DNA of 64,000 bases, from NCBI RefSeq assembly GCF_000003815.2, contig NC_049980.1, positions 745,258 through 809,257 of the forward strand, read 5' to 3'. The notes below the pieces were generated by a model, which did no database searches, was not told the DNA's origin, and saw only the letters and a list, made by a program, of their open reading frames with translations. The DNA is from Branchiostoma floridae. Its lineage: Eukaryota; Chordata; Leptocardii; Amphioxiformes; Branchiostomatidae. This document shows, in pieces, positions 10,861 through 23,300 of the stretch; position 1 is the stretch's first letter, and every line of letters starts with the position of its first letter. The position numbers were made by a program, and so were the translations under genes.

Positions 10861-13396
10861 AATAAAACATCGATGTTTTCTATGCACTTACTAAAATGAG
10901 AACGGATGAAAAAGAGTAGCCTTTTTCACAAAATAAAGCGTCATTTATTAAAACATTTTTGTGGCGTACATATAGGTAGCACCCACACAAAACGCAGTAC
11001 AAAGCATTGAAACATGACAAACACATATACAGGGATGCACCCCTTTCCCTTCACAAAGCTTTTACAAATTTCGTGTAGACAATACTCTGCATTATTGAGA
11101 CAACCCCTAGTTATCCTGGTATCCATGACAACCGTGCTAGACACGCCCTCATATTTTGCTTCTCCCGTTTGAGCGACAAGAAGCAGTGATACAATAACGC
11201 AAGCCCCACTGACGTCACATACCTCATAATACGTGAAATCAAATCAGTAAAGCATGCTTTACGCCCTTTCGCTCATTCGAGTACACATGTGTGGCGACAA
11301 GAATTGTAGGTATTATGTCAAAGGTAAAGTCCCCTTCGACGTAAACAGTCCTGTCTCGGCTATTGTTTTCAATTTGCATAACAATGTACGGAACGTTATG
11401 TCACCTGCAAGATAGTGGAATGTTTACAAGTTAGGGGTCTTTACCTTTGACATATTAAAAAGAATCCCTGTCACCCGCGCATGCGTATTGGTATGTGTGA
11501 AAGGACTTAAACGCACGCTGTACGAACGCTTTACACATAATTTTATGTAGTGTGAGCCCCTACCTACATAACAGATCATACACAAAGTCGGTGCGCATGA
11601 GTGCTGTACAGTAAGATATATTTACAGCGCGTTTTTAGTAGTATTTAGGCACCAGGGCTAGCTTCAGTACACATATTATTGCAGTAGCCCTTAATTATTA
11701 CAATGAGCACCATTTTTCCTTATTCAAAACACAATATATTCTCTCGTCTTAAAATATATTCTTAATTTTCCACGAGGATATATAAAATTTTAATTAACAT
11801 GAATCGGACTTTGCAATAGCGAACTAACTGAAAGGTTCTGAACTATGTCTTCTGAAATATATTGAAACCTGGTATTGAGTAACATTCATCAATCGCTGTA
11901 GGTTAACCATGTATCTCACTGGACCGCACATGTTGGCTACCGTTTGCGAACTATAGCCGCTAACCGTCACATAGAGACCATTTTTTCCCGACACGGCGGA
12001 CATTTTGGATATTCCAAGGTCATGCAACAAAACGTACGTTTCAAGTTAAAGTTCAAAGTTCAATAGAGTGGTGAAGCTTAACACTGAACATGGTCTACCA
12101 ATAATATAATACAGACTTTTGATTAGGGAATATCTAACTGCAGCCTCGTTTTGGTGCGTGACCCCGAGTGACCCAAAAAATCCATAATGGCCACCGTACA
12201 TGGAAAATGGAGATTTTTGTTGAATTTCAGACAAATCGCAATCAGCAAAAATGTCACAAACGGGCACGGCGCCAAATAGCGACCCCTGCGAAGATTTTTC
12301 GTTACATCTTTTATAAATTCTTTATTTTTTTTTCAATTAAGTAAAAAATACATCTCCAGAAAGTCGTTTTCCATCTAACTTCGGGGCGAAAGATGTGATA
12401 TACCTAGGCATGACCATAAGGAATATAGGCGAAAATTCGGAAAGTCACCACAGGATTTGTCGCCAACAGGCGCATCTCAGTAAATCAACGCGACAAAAAT
12501 TGACCAAGTAAACAAAATAAAGGGATAAATTGAAGATTGAAGAGGTCATCATAGAACATTGACGGTGTTTTTTTTTCAATTCATACGAACTAGAATCAAT
12601 CAAAATGTGACCTATAAAACAATCAGCGATAGACGAATGTCACCAGCGGTTACTATCAACAGTATCACTTGATCATTATCCTATCTAAATGGAGACAGAC
12701 CTGATTGCTCAGTTAACTTGTTGGTTCCGATAGGCTAGCAATCATGAGACCCAGTTAAATTTCTAAGTAAGTTAATTCCACTTAAGTAGTGACAAATTGC
12801 CATCAGAAAATTTCCTGTACCAAAATATGCCTAATCACAATTTCCTCAAAGACAAAGCATTCTCCTGTGCAGGTCTGAATCCGCGTCGTAGAACCTTTTC
12901 TAGATTCATCTCTGTTTAATCACATTGTCCTTTGCAACAATAGCCGGCCTCGCTAATGAATATTAATGAGCATGTCTTCCTTGGCACAAGCCAACCGGCG
13001 TGCAGTATTCACTCAAGACATATCCTCTGATTGGCTAACAATTCATTAGTGTCAACGCCCTCAATAGTGGAAAGAGCAGGGCAGTTAAGCAGAGTCGAAC
13101 TGAGCGGTGTTCTACGACACGGGTTCAAATCTGCGTAGGAGAATGAGACAATGAGACTGTTCCAGCATTGACTACCAGATAATAAGATTCCTCGATCGGC
13201 AACCCTTCGTTGCGTTCTTTTTCTTTCAAATATCACGACATATAAACAAGCAGACACGATGTTACGACACAATGAATATGCAGCATGAAGTACTGGTGTT
13301 AGCAAAAAATATCACCAAACTTAAAACTAGGATCGAAGAAGTCTTGGAATTCAGATGTCATCAGAACTTTAGCACCGCAAAAGGAGAAGTACTTCG
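10861..13396. other. Intergenic region including the expected 3' UTR side of the LRR gene
   Basis: No exon was found. An inverted pair at about 12870-12895 and 13107-13130 ('ttctacgacgcggattc' type) suggests a small foldback element. A minus-strand AATAAA-like signal near 12313-12320 could be the LRR gene poly(A) site, but it is about 1.1 kb past the stop codon, so this is weak. Confidence 0.4.
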
Positions 13397-14329
13397 TCAA
13401 TAGTCGTAGTAGTCAATTTCGTTTTCTGAGTTCTCGTCGTCGTCTGCTATGTAGAGCCTTCTCAAGAACTTTAGAGGGGTTAGAGCCCCCGTCGCGATGT
13501 CAAACTTCGACAACGGGTTGTCGCTCAGTTCAAGTTCCCGAATGAACGGCGTCTTCTTGAAGGCGTCTTCAGAAATCACCTTGATGTCGTTATCGTTCAA
13601 GTACAGGTACTCGAGTTTTCTCGGCAAGTCGGTCGGTACCTGTCCCAAGTAGTTTCCGGAGAGATCCAGTTTCATGAGATCTGGTAGGTAGGTAAAGATC
13701 CCACCTTCCAAGCTACCGTCCGTTAGGCGGTTGTTTTGTAGATACAACCATCTCAGGTTGGGGACCGCTGTGACGGCACGCTTGCTGATTTCCTTGATAT
13801 AGTTTTTCTGGAAGTAAAGATAGTTTGTACTCCTCGGCAGTCCGGTAGGAAAGTGTGTCATGTAGTTAAAGGATAGATCCAACGTGAGAAGCTTATTGAG
13901 GCCGTACAGAGATCCGTCCACGATCCCCGTGTTATCCAGATCGTTGTGGTCGAGATACAAACCCATTAAACCCTGCATGTCGGTGAAAGTGTGAGCAGGA
14001 AGGTTGACGATCTTGTTATTCGAGAAGTAGATGTTCTTTAGGGAGGCAGGCAGCCCTCTAGGTACCATGTAGAGCTGGTTCTTGGAGAGGTTGAGGAGGG
14101 TGATCCGTCGGAGTCCGCGGAAGGCGGAGGGGTCGATGTTTGTAGCACGCAGCTTGTTGTCCTGTAGGTGCAGCCAGATGAGGTGGCGCATCCGGGTGAA
14201 CTGGTCGGCTTCAAGCTTCCTAATGCGGTTGCCGTCCAGGTAGAGGAACTTGATCCGGCGCGGCAGCAGGTCCGGAACCTTCTCCAGAGAGTTGTTGGAC
14301 AGATGAAGCCGCTGTAGGCTGTGAAGGTC
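13397..14329 (-). CDS. LRR gene exon 10: terminal SLRP LRRs, acidic Tyr-rich tail, stop
   Basis: The acceptor is cattatccag|GACCTTC; 310 codons and a TGA follow. It holds about eleven SLRP-type LRRs (for example LQRLHLSNNSLEKVPDLLP, LLTLDLSFNYMTHFPTGLP, KLEYLYLNDNDIKVIS) and ends LRRLYIADDDENSENEIDYY then DY. There is no C-terminal cysteine pair, unlike class I-III SLRPs; podocan-type proteins also end in an acidic tail. Confidence 0.93.
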   Translation of the reverse strand, partial: DLHSLQRLHLSNNSLEKVPDLLPRRIKFLYLDGNRIRKLEADQFTRMRHLIWLHLQDNKLRATNIDPSAFRGLRRITLLNLSKNQLYMVPRGLPASLKNIYFSNNKIVNLPAHTFTDMQGLMGLYLDHNDLDNTGIVDGSLYGLNKLLTLDLSFNYMTHFPTGLPRSTNYLYFQKNYIKEISKRAVTAVPNLRWLYLQNNRLTDGSLEGGIFTYLPDLMKLDLSGNYLGQVPTDLPRKLEYLYLNDNDIKVISEDAFKKTPFIRELELSDNPLSKFDIATGALTPLKFLRRLYIADDDENSENEIDYYDY

Positions 14330-17300
14330 CTGGATAATGAGACAACAAAGAACGGGAGAAGCTTGTCACAATGTGTGTTATCAAGAGTCTAAACTGTTTG
14401 TATCGTTTTTTAACATTTGTTTATCTAATCTAATATGCAGTTTATCATCATTAACAAATACGATATTTTTATCGCTATGAATAGCTACCAAAACTCTGTA
14501 GTCATTACATGTTGCCGAGATCATAACAAGATTAAACATTCAATCATAACACGTAATTCTATAAAAAAAAAACACAAGTAAAGCATACACAAAGCAGCAC
14601 TTTTATCAAAAGGCATGCTTAAAGACTGGATTTCCTGTGGCGATTTTTAGATATTACTTCTACATAACTACATGCAAAAAAAGGCAAAAGTACATTCTCG
14701 CGGTAAACTCGTTTTTTTTAAAACTACCACATCCCCAACCTTGAAGAGGAACTCGGGCAGCCCTGCGTCAGTGATCTGGTTGTTCGCCAGAGACAGTTTG
14801 ACGAGGTTGTTCATGTTGGCCAGACTGTCCAGATGTACACTGCCGATCTGGTTACCGTCCAACTAAACATTCACAAAAAGTGAAAAAAAAAAACCTAGGT
14901 GAAGATCGTGTCATATGTGGAATACCCCATTAAACGTGTGCTGTTATTCAATAAAATATGTATCAATTAATACATAAATATAGCTAACTTATATATACAC
15001 AATAACAATGTTATACCTGTATTTACCCAGGCGGACCCTACCATGCATTTCCGAAATATGTAGAAATCTTCATCGTCAGGAATATTTTTGAGATGACTTT
15101 CGGGGCAATATTCACACCAAGAAGGCTAAATGTTCATAAGATATCATAGATCGCTACCATAACCAGATAAGTTTTTCTTAAAGCTTGCCCCTGAAATTAT
15201 TTCCGTAGCCTTACTGTTTTTCAGGCCATGTAAGGCAAATTATATTCAGCCATAGGGCAAGACTGTTTAGAAGTAGAAAGTACTTGGGGATTGAAGTTGG
15301 ATACTGGATTTCTTAATGCCCAAAGTTCAACGAAATTCGATCCAGCGGTGTTGTGTTTACAATTTGCCCCACGCATGTGATAAGGTTTGAGTTTTCACTT
15401 TATTACCTGTAGGACCTCTAAACTGCCCGGCAGGATTTTCGGAACGCCCCGTAGTTTGTTCCCGGACATGATGAGGTGCCGGAGTTTGTAGAGGCCGTTG
15501 AACGCTTCTTCGCTGATGCTGTCATCTGACAGCAGATTCTCCTCCAGGTACAGCCGCTCTAACTCTGGAGCTCCTCTGTTAACATAAGGAAAAAATGTCG
15601 TTTGCTGAATGTAAGCTTCTCACTACCCAATAGTTGTGTGTTGTGTCCTTCCGTTCATAAGTTCAATCGTCAGACCCATGTACAGTGTATAGTGACACAT
15701 ACAATGTACACTGTCTCAGTACTAGCGGATATTTCCTTACAGGTAGGGCTGGTCTTATTAGCCCTTTCATTCAACGTACTCGAGTCACTTCCTTGAATAC
15801 AGGATCCCCACACGTCCTTCCGAAAGGCGGGTTCAGCCCCATCCGAGTTTTCTGGGGTTACGCCTATGTTTCTCGGCGGGACACCCTGCGGCTATAGGGC
15901 TATTTTGCGGCATGACCGGGCCCAATGTTGTTGTTTTTTTTACTCTCAGTTAAAATCAACCCGGGATCCGGCGACAAGTACACCCGGTGAACTAATCCTA
16001 TTAACAACGAGCGTACCGAGTATCCGGGAGAAATTTGCGGTTTCACTACTCGGCCGGCGCAAACGCCACTATGTACGGACAATGGTGTAAATGTGACCGT
16101 ACCGTAGCATTACAGAGCATCTTGCGAACATCATGATGACAAAGGCCTCCGCAGTTCACTTACTTGAATGCGCTTTCCTTGATGAAGGACAGGAAGTTGT
16201 TGCTGAGGTACAGGTACTTCAGCATTTCCGGCAGACGGAGATCCACTCTCGTCAGGTAGTTCCCGTTCAGGTGCAGGTACTCCAGTGACGTCAGACTGCT
16301 GAAGGCCGACTTGTCAATGCGGTCCCCCGTCAGGAAGTTGTTGTGCAGATGCAGTACCTACAACAGGCGGTGTAAATCAAGACCATGGCAAATCCAGTCA
16401 AACGATACAAAACACGGTACATGCTGCAGTACCAAGGTCACATACCAGGCCTAGGGGCGCAAAGCTGACCTTGACCTTCGTCTTCCCAACACCTACCCAC
16501 TTATCAAATATGACGCTTTTACACTCTGTGTCTTTAACATAACTTATTCCCATTATTACATCATGTGGCAACATGCAGCAATATTTTGCACTAGTCACCC
16601 TAGTGCACTTGTTAATGATACAAAGTATACCAAACCTTGAACTCTAACGCACATTATGTATGTATCTATTTATGAAAACACAAAACGTTCCACTAATATT
16701 TACAAACTTAAGACCTTATTGACGCGCTGTTGTTATTCGCATAAGATCCTCTGCCAATGCCAAAAAAATATTCCACGAATAATAAGAAATGTTGGGCCAA
16801 AAAGGTTTACAATGAAATCTAAATTATATATATATAAGTGGCCAGTTTTATAAATGAATAAACACAAAGAGTATGTAATATCAAATAATAGACCCTTAAT
16901 TTTTGTTCTCCCATATTATCTTTTCAACTTGTAACTGACGTTGGCACACTGTGATACTGTGATGTTTCGCTCATTTTGTACGATTTGCAGTGTGCATATT
17001 GTTTAGCCATTTGCTGCTTTGTATGATTTACACTATGGTTGAAAACTTTGTGTTTTGTTTTATGGATACGTTGTAGGTACGTAATTGTTGTTACTTATCT
17101 TCAAAGCTTTAAAAAACTAAATAAAAAAATAATATTTTGGAAACGTAAACGAAAATTGATGTGCACGTGTATATCATCTATAACGCTAGTTCACCTTTAT
17201 CCGTGGGTAACCTATATCCGTTTTTACACAGGATATTTAGGGACCTCAAGTCGACATCAATGGCTTAAAGTTGCATGCTTTGAAAACAACATTGTGTGTT

Positions 17301-20300
17301 GCAATTTGTAACCAACGTCCGTCGACTTGATATCCCAAAATACGCCGTTCTTTAAAACAACGGATATAGGTCACTTCGTGGATAAATGTGAGAATGTGAG
17401 AGTCTTACAATCAAATCAAAATGGCATAAAGAGTGCTCTATACCTTGAGCTTGTTGAGCTGTTTCAGCACGGAGTCGTCGGGTATCCTGGTGATGGTGTT
17501 GTCCTCCAGGTAAAAGTTAGTGGCGTAGTGCGGCACGTCCTCGGGGATAGCCGTTAGACCCAGGTTCCGACAGTCCACGTGGCCGAACGGGTTACACTGG
17601 CACTTCTTCGGGCAGTTGGCGGCCAAGTCCGTAGCGTTCTCCCGTAGATCCAGCGGGCGGTAGGTCGGTACCTCGCCGCGGGTGTCCCTCTCCTCCTCCG
17701 CCTCCAGATTCTCCATATCATCCGCTGATGCCCCTGGTGACTGCGTGGTGGGCACCTTCATTTTTTATTGCAATATGCGTATACAAAAGATACATATAAT
17801 ACACTGTGCTGCCGTGTTGAATTATGTGTATCAACGGCACCACATGACAGTATACAGTCAATTCATAACGGAATCTTCTTATGATTATGTATATCTAAAA
17901 AAATGTAATCAAAATATTAATTATACTTATGCGAAGAGCAAGTACTAGGCAACGGATGTACCTATAAAAATAACACTAATTATAAAACTGATAACAATGA
18001 ATATTCCAAAGGAAACATTTGGTTAATGATCGAATACAACTGGGTTATAGCCAAAATCTTTGCGTTTACTTTGAGAGCAAAGGGGATTCTCTGTGAGGGA
18101 AATGTGCAGTTGTAGGCATGTAGCAGTTTAAATATTCTTCTACGCAGAGACATCCAACGGCTCCAGCAAACAGCCTCTTGACTGTACTCTGCTATCCCAA
18201 ACGTCACCATCAGTTCCTGTAGGCGTCGCTCTTGCCTAATCAGAGAATAGGCCTTTACGTTTTCAAAAAGAATCCCTCATATATAAGGGTAAGCTCATTA
18301 GTATTCATGAGCAGTGCGGTCAGGAACTGAGACTGATGGTGACGGTTAAGATAGCAAAGTACAGACAAGAGGCGGTTTGCTGGCACCGTTGGATATCTCT
18401 GCGTAGAAGAATGCAGTTTAAGATGAAGCATTTGTATTCAAAGTTGAAATACTTTTTGTACCTTGTAGTGCTGGATGTTGTGCAGGTGCGGGGCACAGAT
18501 GTTGAGGATGGATTCTATCCTGTAACGAAAATATAGTCACCCGTTGAATATTTATAGTACAACAGAAAGTTTCCAGTTTTGCCTCTTTTTTCTGAGTTAC
18601 TACTCTAGGTCAATGACTTGTTCAAACTAAAAAGTTCATACCTTCAACATCTTCTTCTACATATGAAAACCTCTCTGCGACCAAAAAAGTCTAGATCATA
18701 TCACACGAGAAGAAACTGATTCTGTTGAGAACAACTGCCCACATTTCATTTTCAGCCAAAAAGTTTCACAAGACATATTTACTATTGCAGAAATCTCAAT
18801 GAATGAATACAATTGCATGAATTATGTAAAAATCTCTGTTTTGGAGACGCTTCATGGACGAGCCTAATGGTATAGTATTGTGTGCGAGTAGCTGGCCCAA
18901 AGGGAAATTACTAGGAGGGAAATATCCTGCATTTTCGTGAAAATGTTGCCTTTCTAGTCTCCTACCTTTTCCTGTTGAGATGATCGGGTGCTGAACAGGT
19001 TAACCTGTCCCGGTTGGGTACGTAGATAGAGTTAGAGTACATGAACCCCCTCAGTCCGCACACGTGCAGGTTACATGTCCAGGGGTTGTTGTGTAGCGCT
19101 ACCCAGGACAGTTGTGGAGCCTTGGTGAACACGGGCGACACCGCCTCCATGGGCAGCGACCGGATCAGGTTACCGTCCAGGGCTAGGTACTGAAGAGAAG
19201 TCAAATCCAAAATATTAACAACATAGAATATCTAAAGTATATCCTCTATATCATTACGATGTTATAGAACTTCAGTATCATCATGCAAGAAGTGCCTGAT
19301 ACACATACAAGGTCACTGAACGTGGTTACCGTCCAGGGCTAGGTACTGAAGAGAAGTCAAATCCAAAACATCAAAAGCATGAAACATCTATATTATATCC
19401 TCTATATCATTACGGTGTTACATGACTGCATTAGCATCATGCAAGAAGTGTCTAATACACATACAAGGTCACTGAACGCGGTTACTGCCCAGGGCTAGGT
19501 ACTGAAGAGAAGTCGAATCCTAACTATCAACAGCATAAAACATCTATAGTATGTCCTCTATGTCAATACGATGTTATAGAACTGCAGTATCATCATGCAA
19601 GGAGTGCACATACAATATCACTGAACACTTTGAGCTTTTTATACAATCTAGATGTGCCCTCTCTAGTACTTTCATCGGGTTTTCAGGCCCGCCAGCTCAC
19701 GAAGCCTACGCACTAAACACTACTGAAGCCAAAGCCTAGAAATGACTATCGGCTCTAATCTAATGTTGCTATTGTTATTTGCTTCGACAAAGCCCCAAGG
19801 CACGTTAACGCCTGCTATAGTTTGTTCATTTTATAATTAGTCCTGCATCTAGTCCACTGATTTTTTTCCGGTCCGTTTTTTTCCGGACTAGTCCAACAAC
19901 AAAGCCCTGTTTTTTTACCGGTACACCTTGCCGTTACCCACTCCTATTAAGGCCATTAACAGTTGAGCTAATAGTGCTAATAAAGGTTACATAGACAGGG
20001 AACCTACTTGAAGATTCGGAGGAAGCTCCTCGGGAACTCTCGTCAGGTGGTTCTTGGACAGGATGAGATACTTCAAGTTCAGCAGTCCCTCGAAGGACCC
20101 GTCAACAATGCCCTCACTCGTCAGCTGGTTGTACTGCAGCTCCAGCGTCAACAGGCCCCACATCCCCGCAAACTTCTGCGACGGTATCTTCACCAGACCG
20201 TTGTGGTCCAGGTACAGCCGAAACGTCTGTGGCGGGATGTGATTGGGCACGACCGCCAACCCGACATTACTGCAATCGACGTACGCAAACTCGCACCTGC

Positions 20301-23300
20301 AGATGCCAGGGCAACGCTGATTGGTCAACAGGAAGTTCACGATGGCGTCATTTCCGGGAATCTCGTTCCCTAAGTTGCCCAGTTTGGGATCAATAGCCTG
20401 TGAAGGGATGTTAAGCGGGTTCAGGTTGTTTGGGATGTCGACACCGCCGACCTCCTTGCTGTTCACGATGGGGTTTTCAACGTCTTCGCTTAGTGAAAGT
20501 GGAGGGCGTGCCGACACCGTCTTAGGAGTAGTCGCTTCTGCCCCTGCCGCTCGAACCGTTGTAGTGGCCCTGGTTGTAGTTACAGCTGTCGNNNNNNNNN
20601 NNNNNNNNNNNNNNNNNNNNNNNNNNNNNNNNNNNNNNNNNNNNNNNNNNNNNNNNNNNNNNNNNNNNNNNNNNNNNNNNNNNNNNNNNNNGACGGTCGT
20701 GGTGGGAATAGTTGTGTGTGGGCAGGAAAGTAGGGAGGGAAGTCTTGCCGTGGTGCCCACACCTTCGGGGCAGGAGTGGTAGGCATTGGTCTCCAGCCAC
20801 TCTCCGTGGTGGTTCTAGGCCCTACCGGCCCGGCGACACCACACAACTCGTTAAAACTGTTACTCGTGATCTTAGCGCCCCTAAACTCCACCGGCGCCGT
20901 GCAGTACACCTTGTTTCGATGTCTTAGCCGAGCTTTCGTACTAATCATCCAACTACGCAGATTACATATCTGCTTGTCACAAGTCCACGGGTTATACTGC
21001 AAACTGATGTAGTCCAGTTTGGGAATATTCGTCAGAACGCGAGGAGATAGTGATTCGAAGCCGCAGGCGTCCAAGGCAAGGTAGTTCAACAGTGGCGCTG
21101 ACGTGAAAGCGTCCGGTGCCAGAAACTTCAGCCTAGAGTTCCCCGACAGCAGTAGAGTCATCAACCGAGGCAACGGCGTGAACACCTCCTTACCTAGATG
21201 CGTAATGTCTGTGTTTCCTATATCCAAGTATTCCACGCGAATTAGGTTCTTAAAGGAATTACGATCCAAACTACCAATGGGATTTCCTCTTAAACACAAC
21301 CGTTTCAATGTAGAGGTGACTCTCTGTAAGGCGTCCGTGGGAATGCTTCTCAGTTTGTTGTACTCCAAACGAATTCCCTCCAGGCTTTTCAGACCGTACA
21401 GAGAGTCTCTGCTCAGGCGGCTGATGCCGACGTTTCTCAGGAAGAGCTCCTTCAGGTAGTGGAACCTGTCCAGTGAGCGAGGCGGGATGTCCCGCATGTC
21501 ATTGTTCGATAGATCCAGGTACTCCAAGTAAGGAAGATTCCATCTGCAAGGGGGAAGAAAGAAAAAGGCGACAAGTTAAACTTCGAGTATCACAGTGAGC
21601 GTTACAAAGAAATATGACATTGTGACATCAACGCTAACAACAATGTAACTGTAACGCCACTAAAGAAGACTTTAGGACAGTGAGTGTTACAATTAAAATA
21701 CGGCTTTGCATCATTGAGACACCAGCGCTAATACTACGATGTAATTGTAACGCAACTGATTAACGTTGTATACAAGACGACAGTCTATATAGGATACAGG
21801 CTGAATAAAAGTTCTAAGTGGGCCCCGGCCCAGAAGTATTACTGATGGACGACTGCGGTGCGACAAGTGTCAGTAGCTTGAGGAATGAGTCCACTATACT
21901 GCATTTCTATATACACATTTCGGAATGTCACATTCTAAGTTTCGGTCCCAAGATAACTTTGTTGAAAATCGAAGAGTTACAATATGTGCAATGACTTAAA
22001 CAAATTGCATTGATGGAGCCTGTTGCTGACTAGTTCGCACTTATATTTATTTGCGACAATTTTCCAATCGCGATTTTGTTTCTAATTTTCTCAAAGTTCG
22101 CAATTTCAGGCGACCAATTGGCGACTCTTTGCGACAAATTTGCGAATGTCTACCGCAAACTGGCGCGGCCTACCAATAAGACACGCCTAACCCCTTGATT
22201 GATAAGAGTGATCACCATGCTGAAAGCCGGCTTTATCCCAAGATAAACCGATGAAACCGTGCAGACTTTGCAAGCTAACAAGCTGTCAGCCATGCCAGCC
22301 ACATAGTCTGGGTCGTTGTTGAGATTCCTGTGAGGAACCAGAGCATTCGGTAAGGCTCCGGGCAGTTCCGGCTGTGTTTGCCAAGTCTGGCCAACTGTGG
22401 CAGACTTACGACGGTCTTATGTCACAGGCTATAAATTTTCCTTGGCTTAGGAAAAAAAAGGCCAAACCACAATTTGTAATACAATTACTATTTTTGAAAG
22501 GATGGATTTTTTTCAAAGTTTTTGTCATCTTGTATACATCTCCTTGTGGTACAAACTTTGGTTAATACGTCCTGAAATTTTCTCTTCTACGATATCGTGA
22601 AGGTAAAAGATTTGGTCCTCAAACATGCTTCCCAGAGCCACATAGCTTAAAGGCACTGAATTGACAGTGTCATATCGAAAACCTAACTTTAGTAGTCCTT
22701 ATTCATAGTCGACCGCTGGCAAGGAACAGATTTTCTTTCAACAGTTTTATGATGAAACGTTATTGAAGCGTTTTTCAACATCTTCCCATTTACGTTGACT
22801 CATGAAAAGTGCTATAGACAGACCCACCAGACAAAGGCCCCATTTTTACGTGATACACTGTGTTACATTGCAACTGTATAATTAAAATTCGATATCTAAA
22901 AGAGCACTGCGTTTCATTTGGTAATATTGTTAAACTGTATAATGTAATGTTAATTAGATTTTTTGGCCAAAAACTAAAAAAAAAAAGACTGTCGCTTTCT
23001 ACTGACGCTTCATTTTTGGGATCGTAACCGAAAGCATTTCTGTCGTTTAGTGTCTAAAGAATTTCATCGGTATGTCAGTAAACGTCTGTGATAGTCTGTA
23101 TCAATTCCGTACATTGTTGCCGTAAGTCAGTGGGATTGTTCCGACATGGCGGTATCAACGGAACAAGCTGAGGAATCTTTAGGCTGTAAATGGTGATTAT
23201 GGACGACTTGATTAATGGGTGTACGTGTCAGGTACCTTTGGTAAGGTCAGGAGAACTTTACTTGCGAAAAGAATTGTAGTAGACGAGACTATATCGTATA

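Noticed and set aside
20008..20782. Plus-strand ORFs opposite LRR exon 3
   Set aside because: They are antisense shadows of the LRR frames; the minus strand carries the splice sites and LRR pattern.
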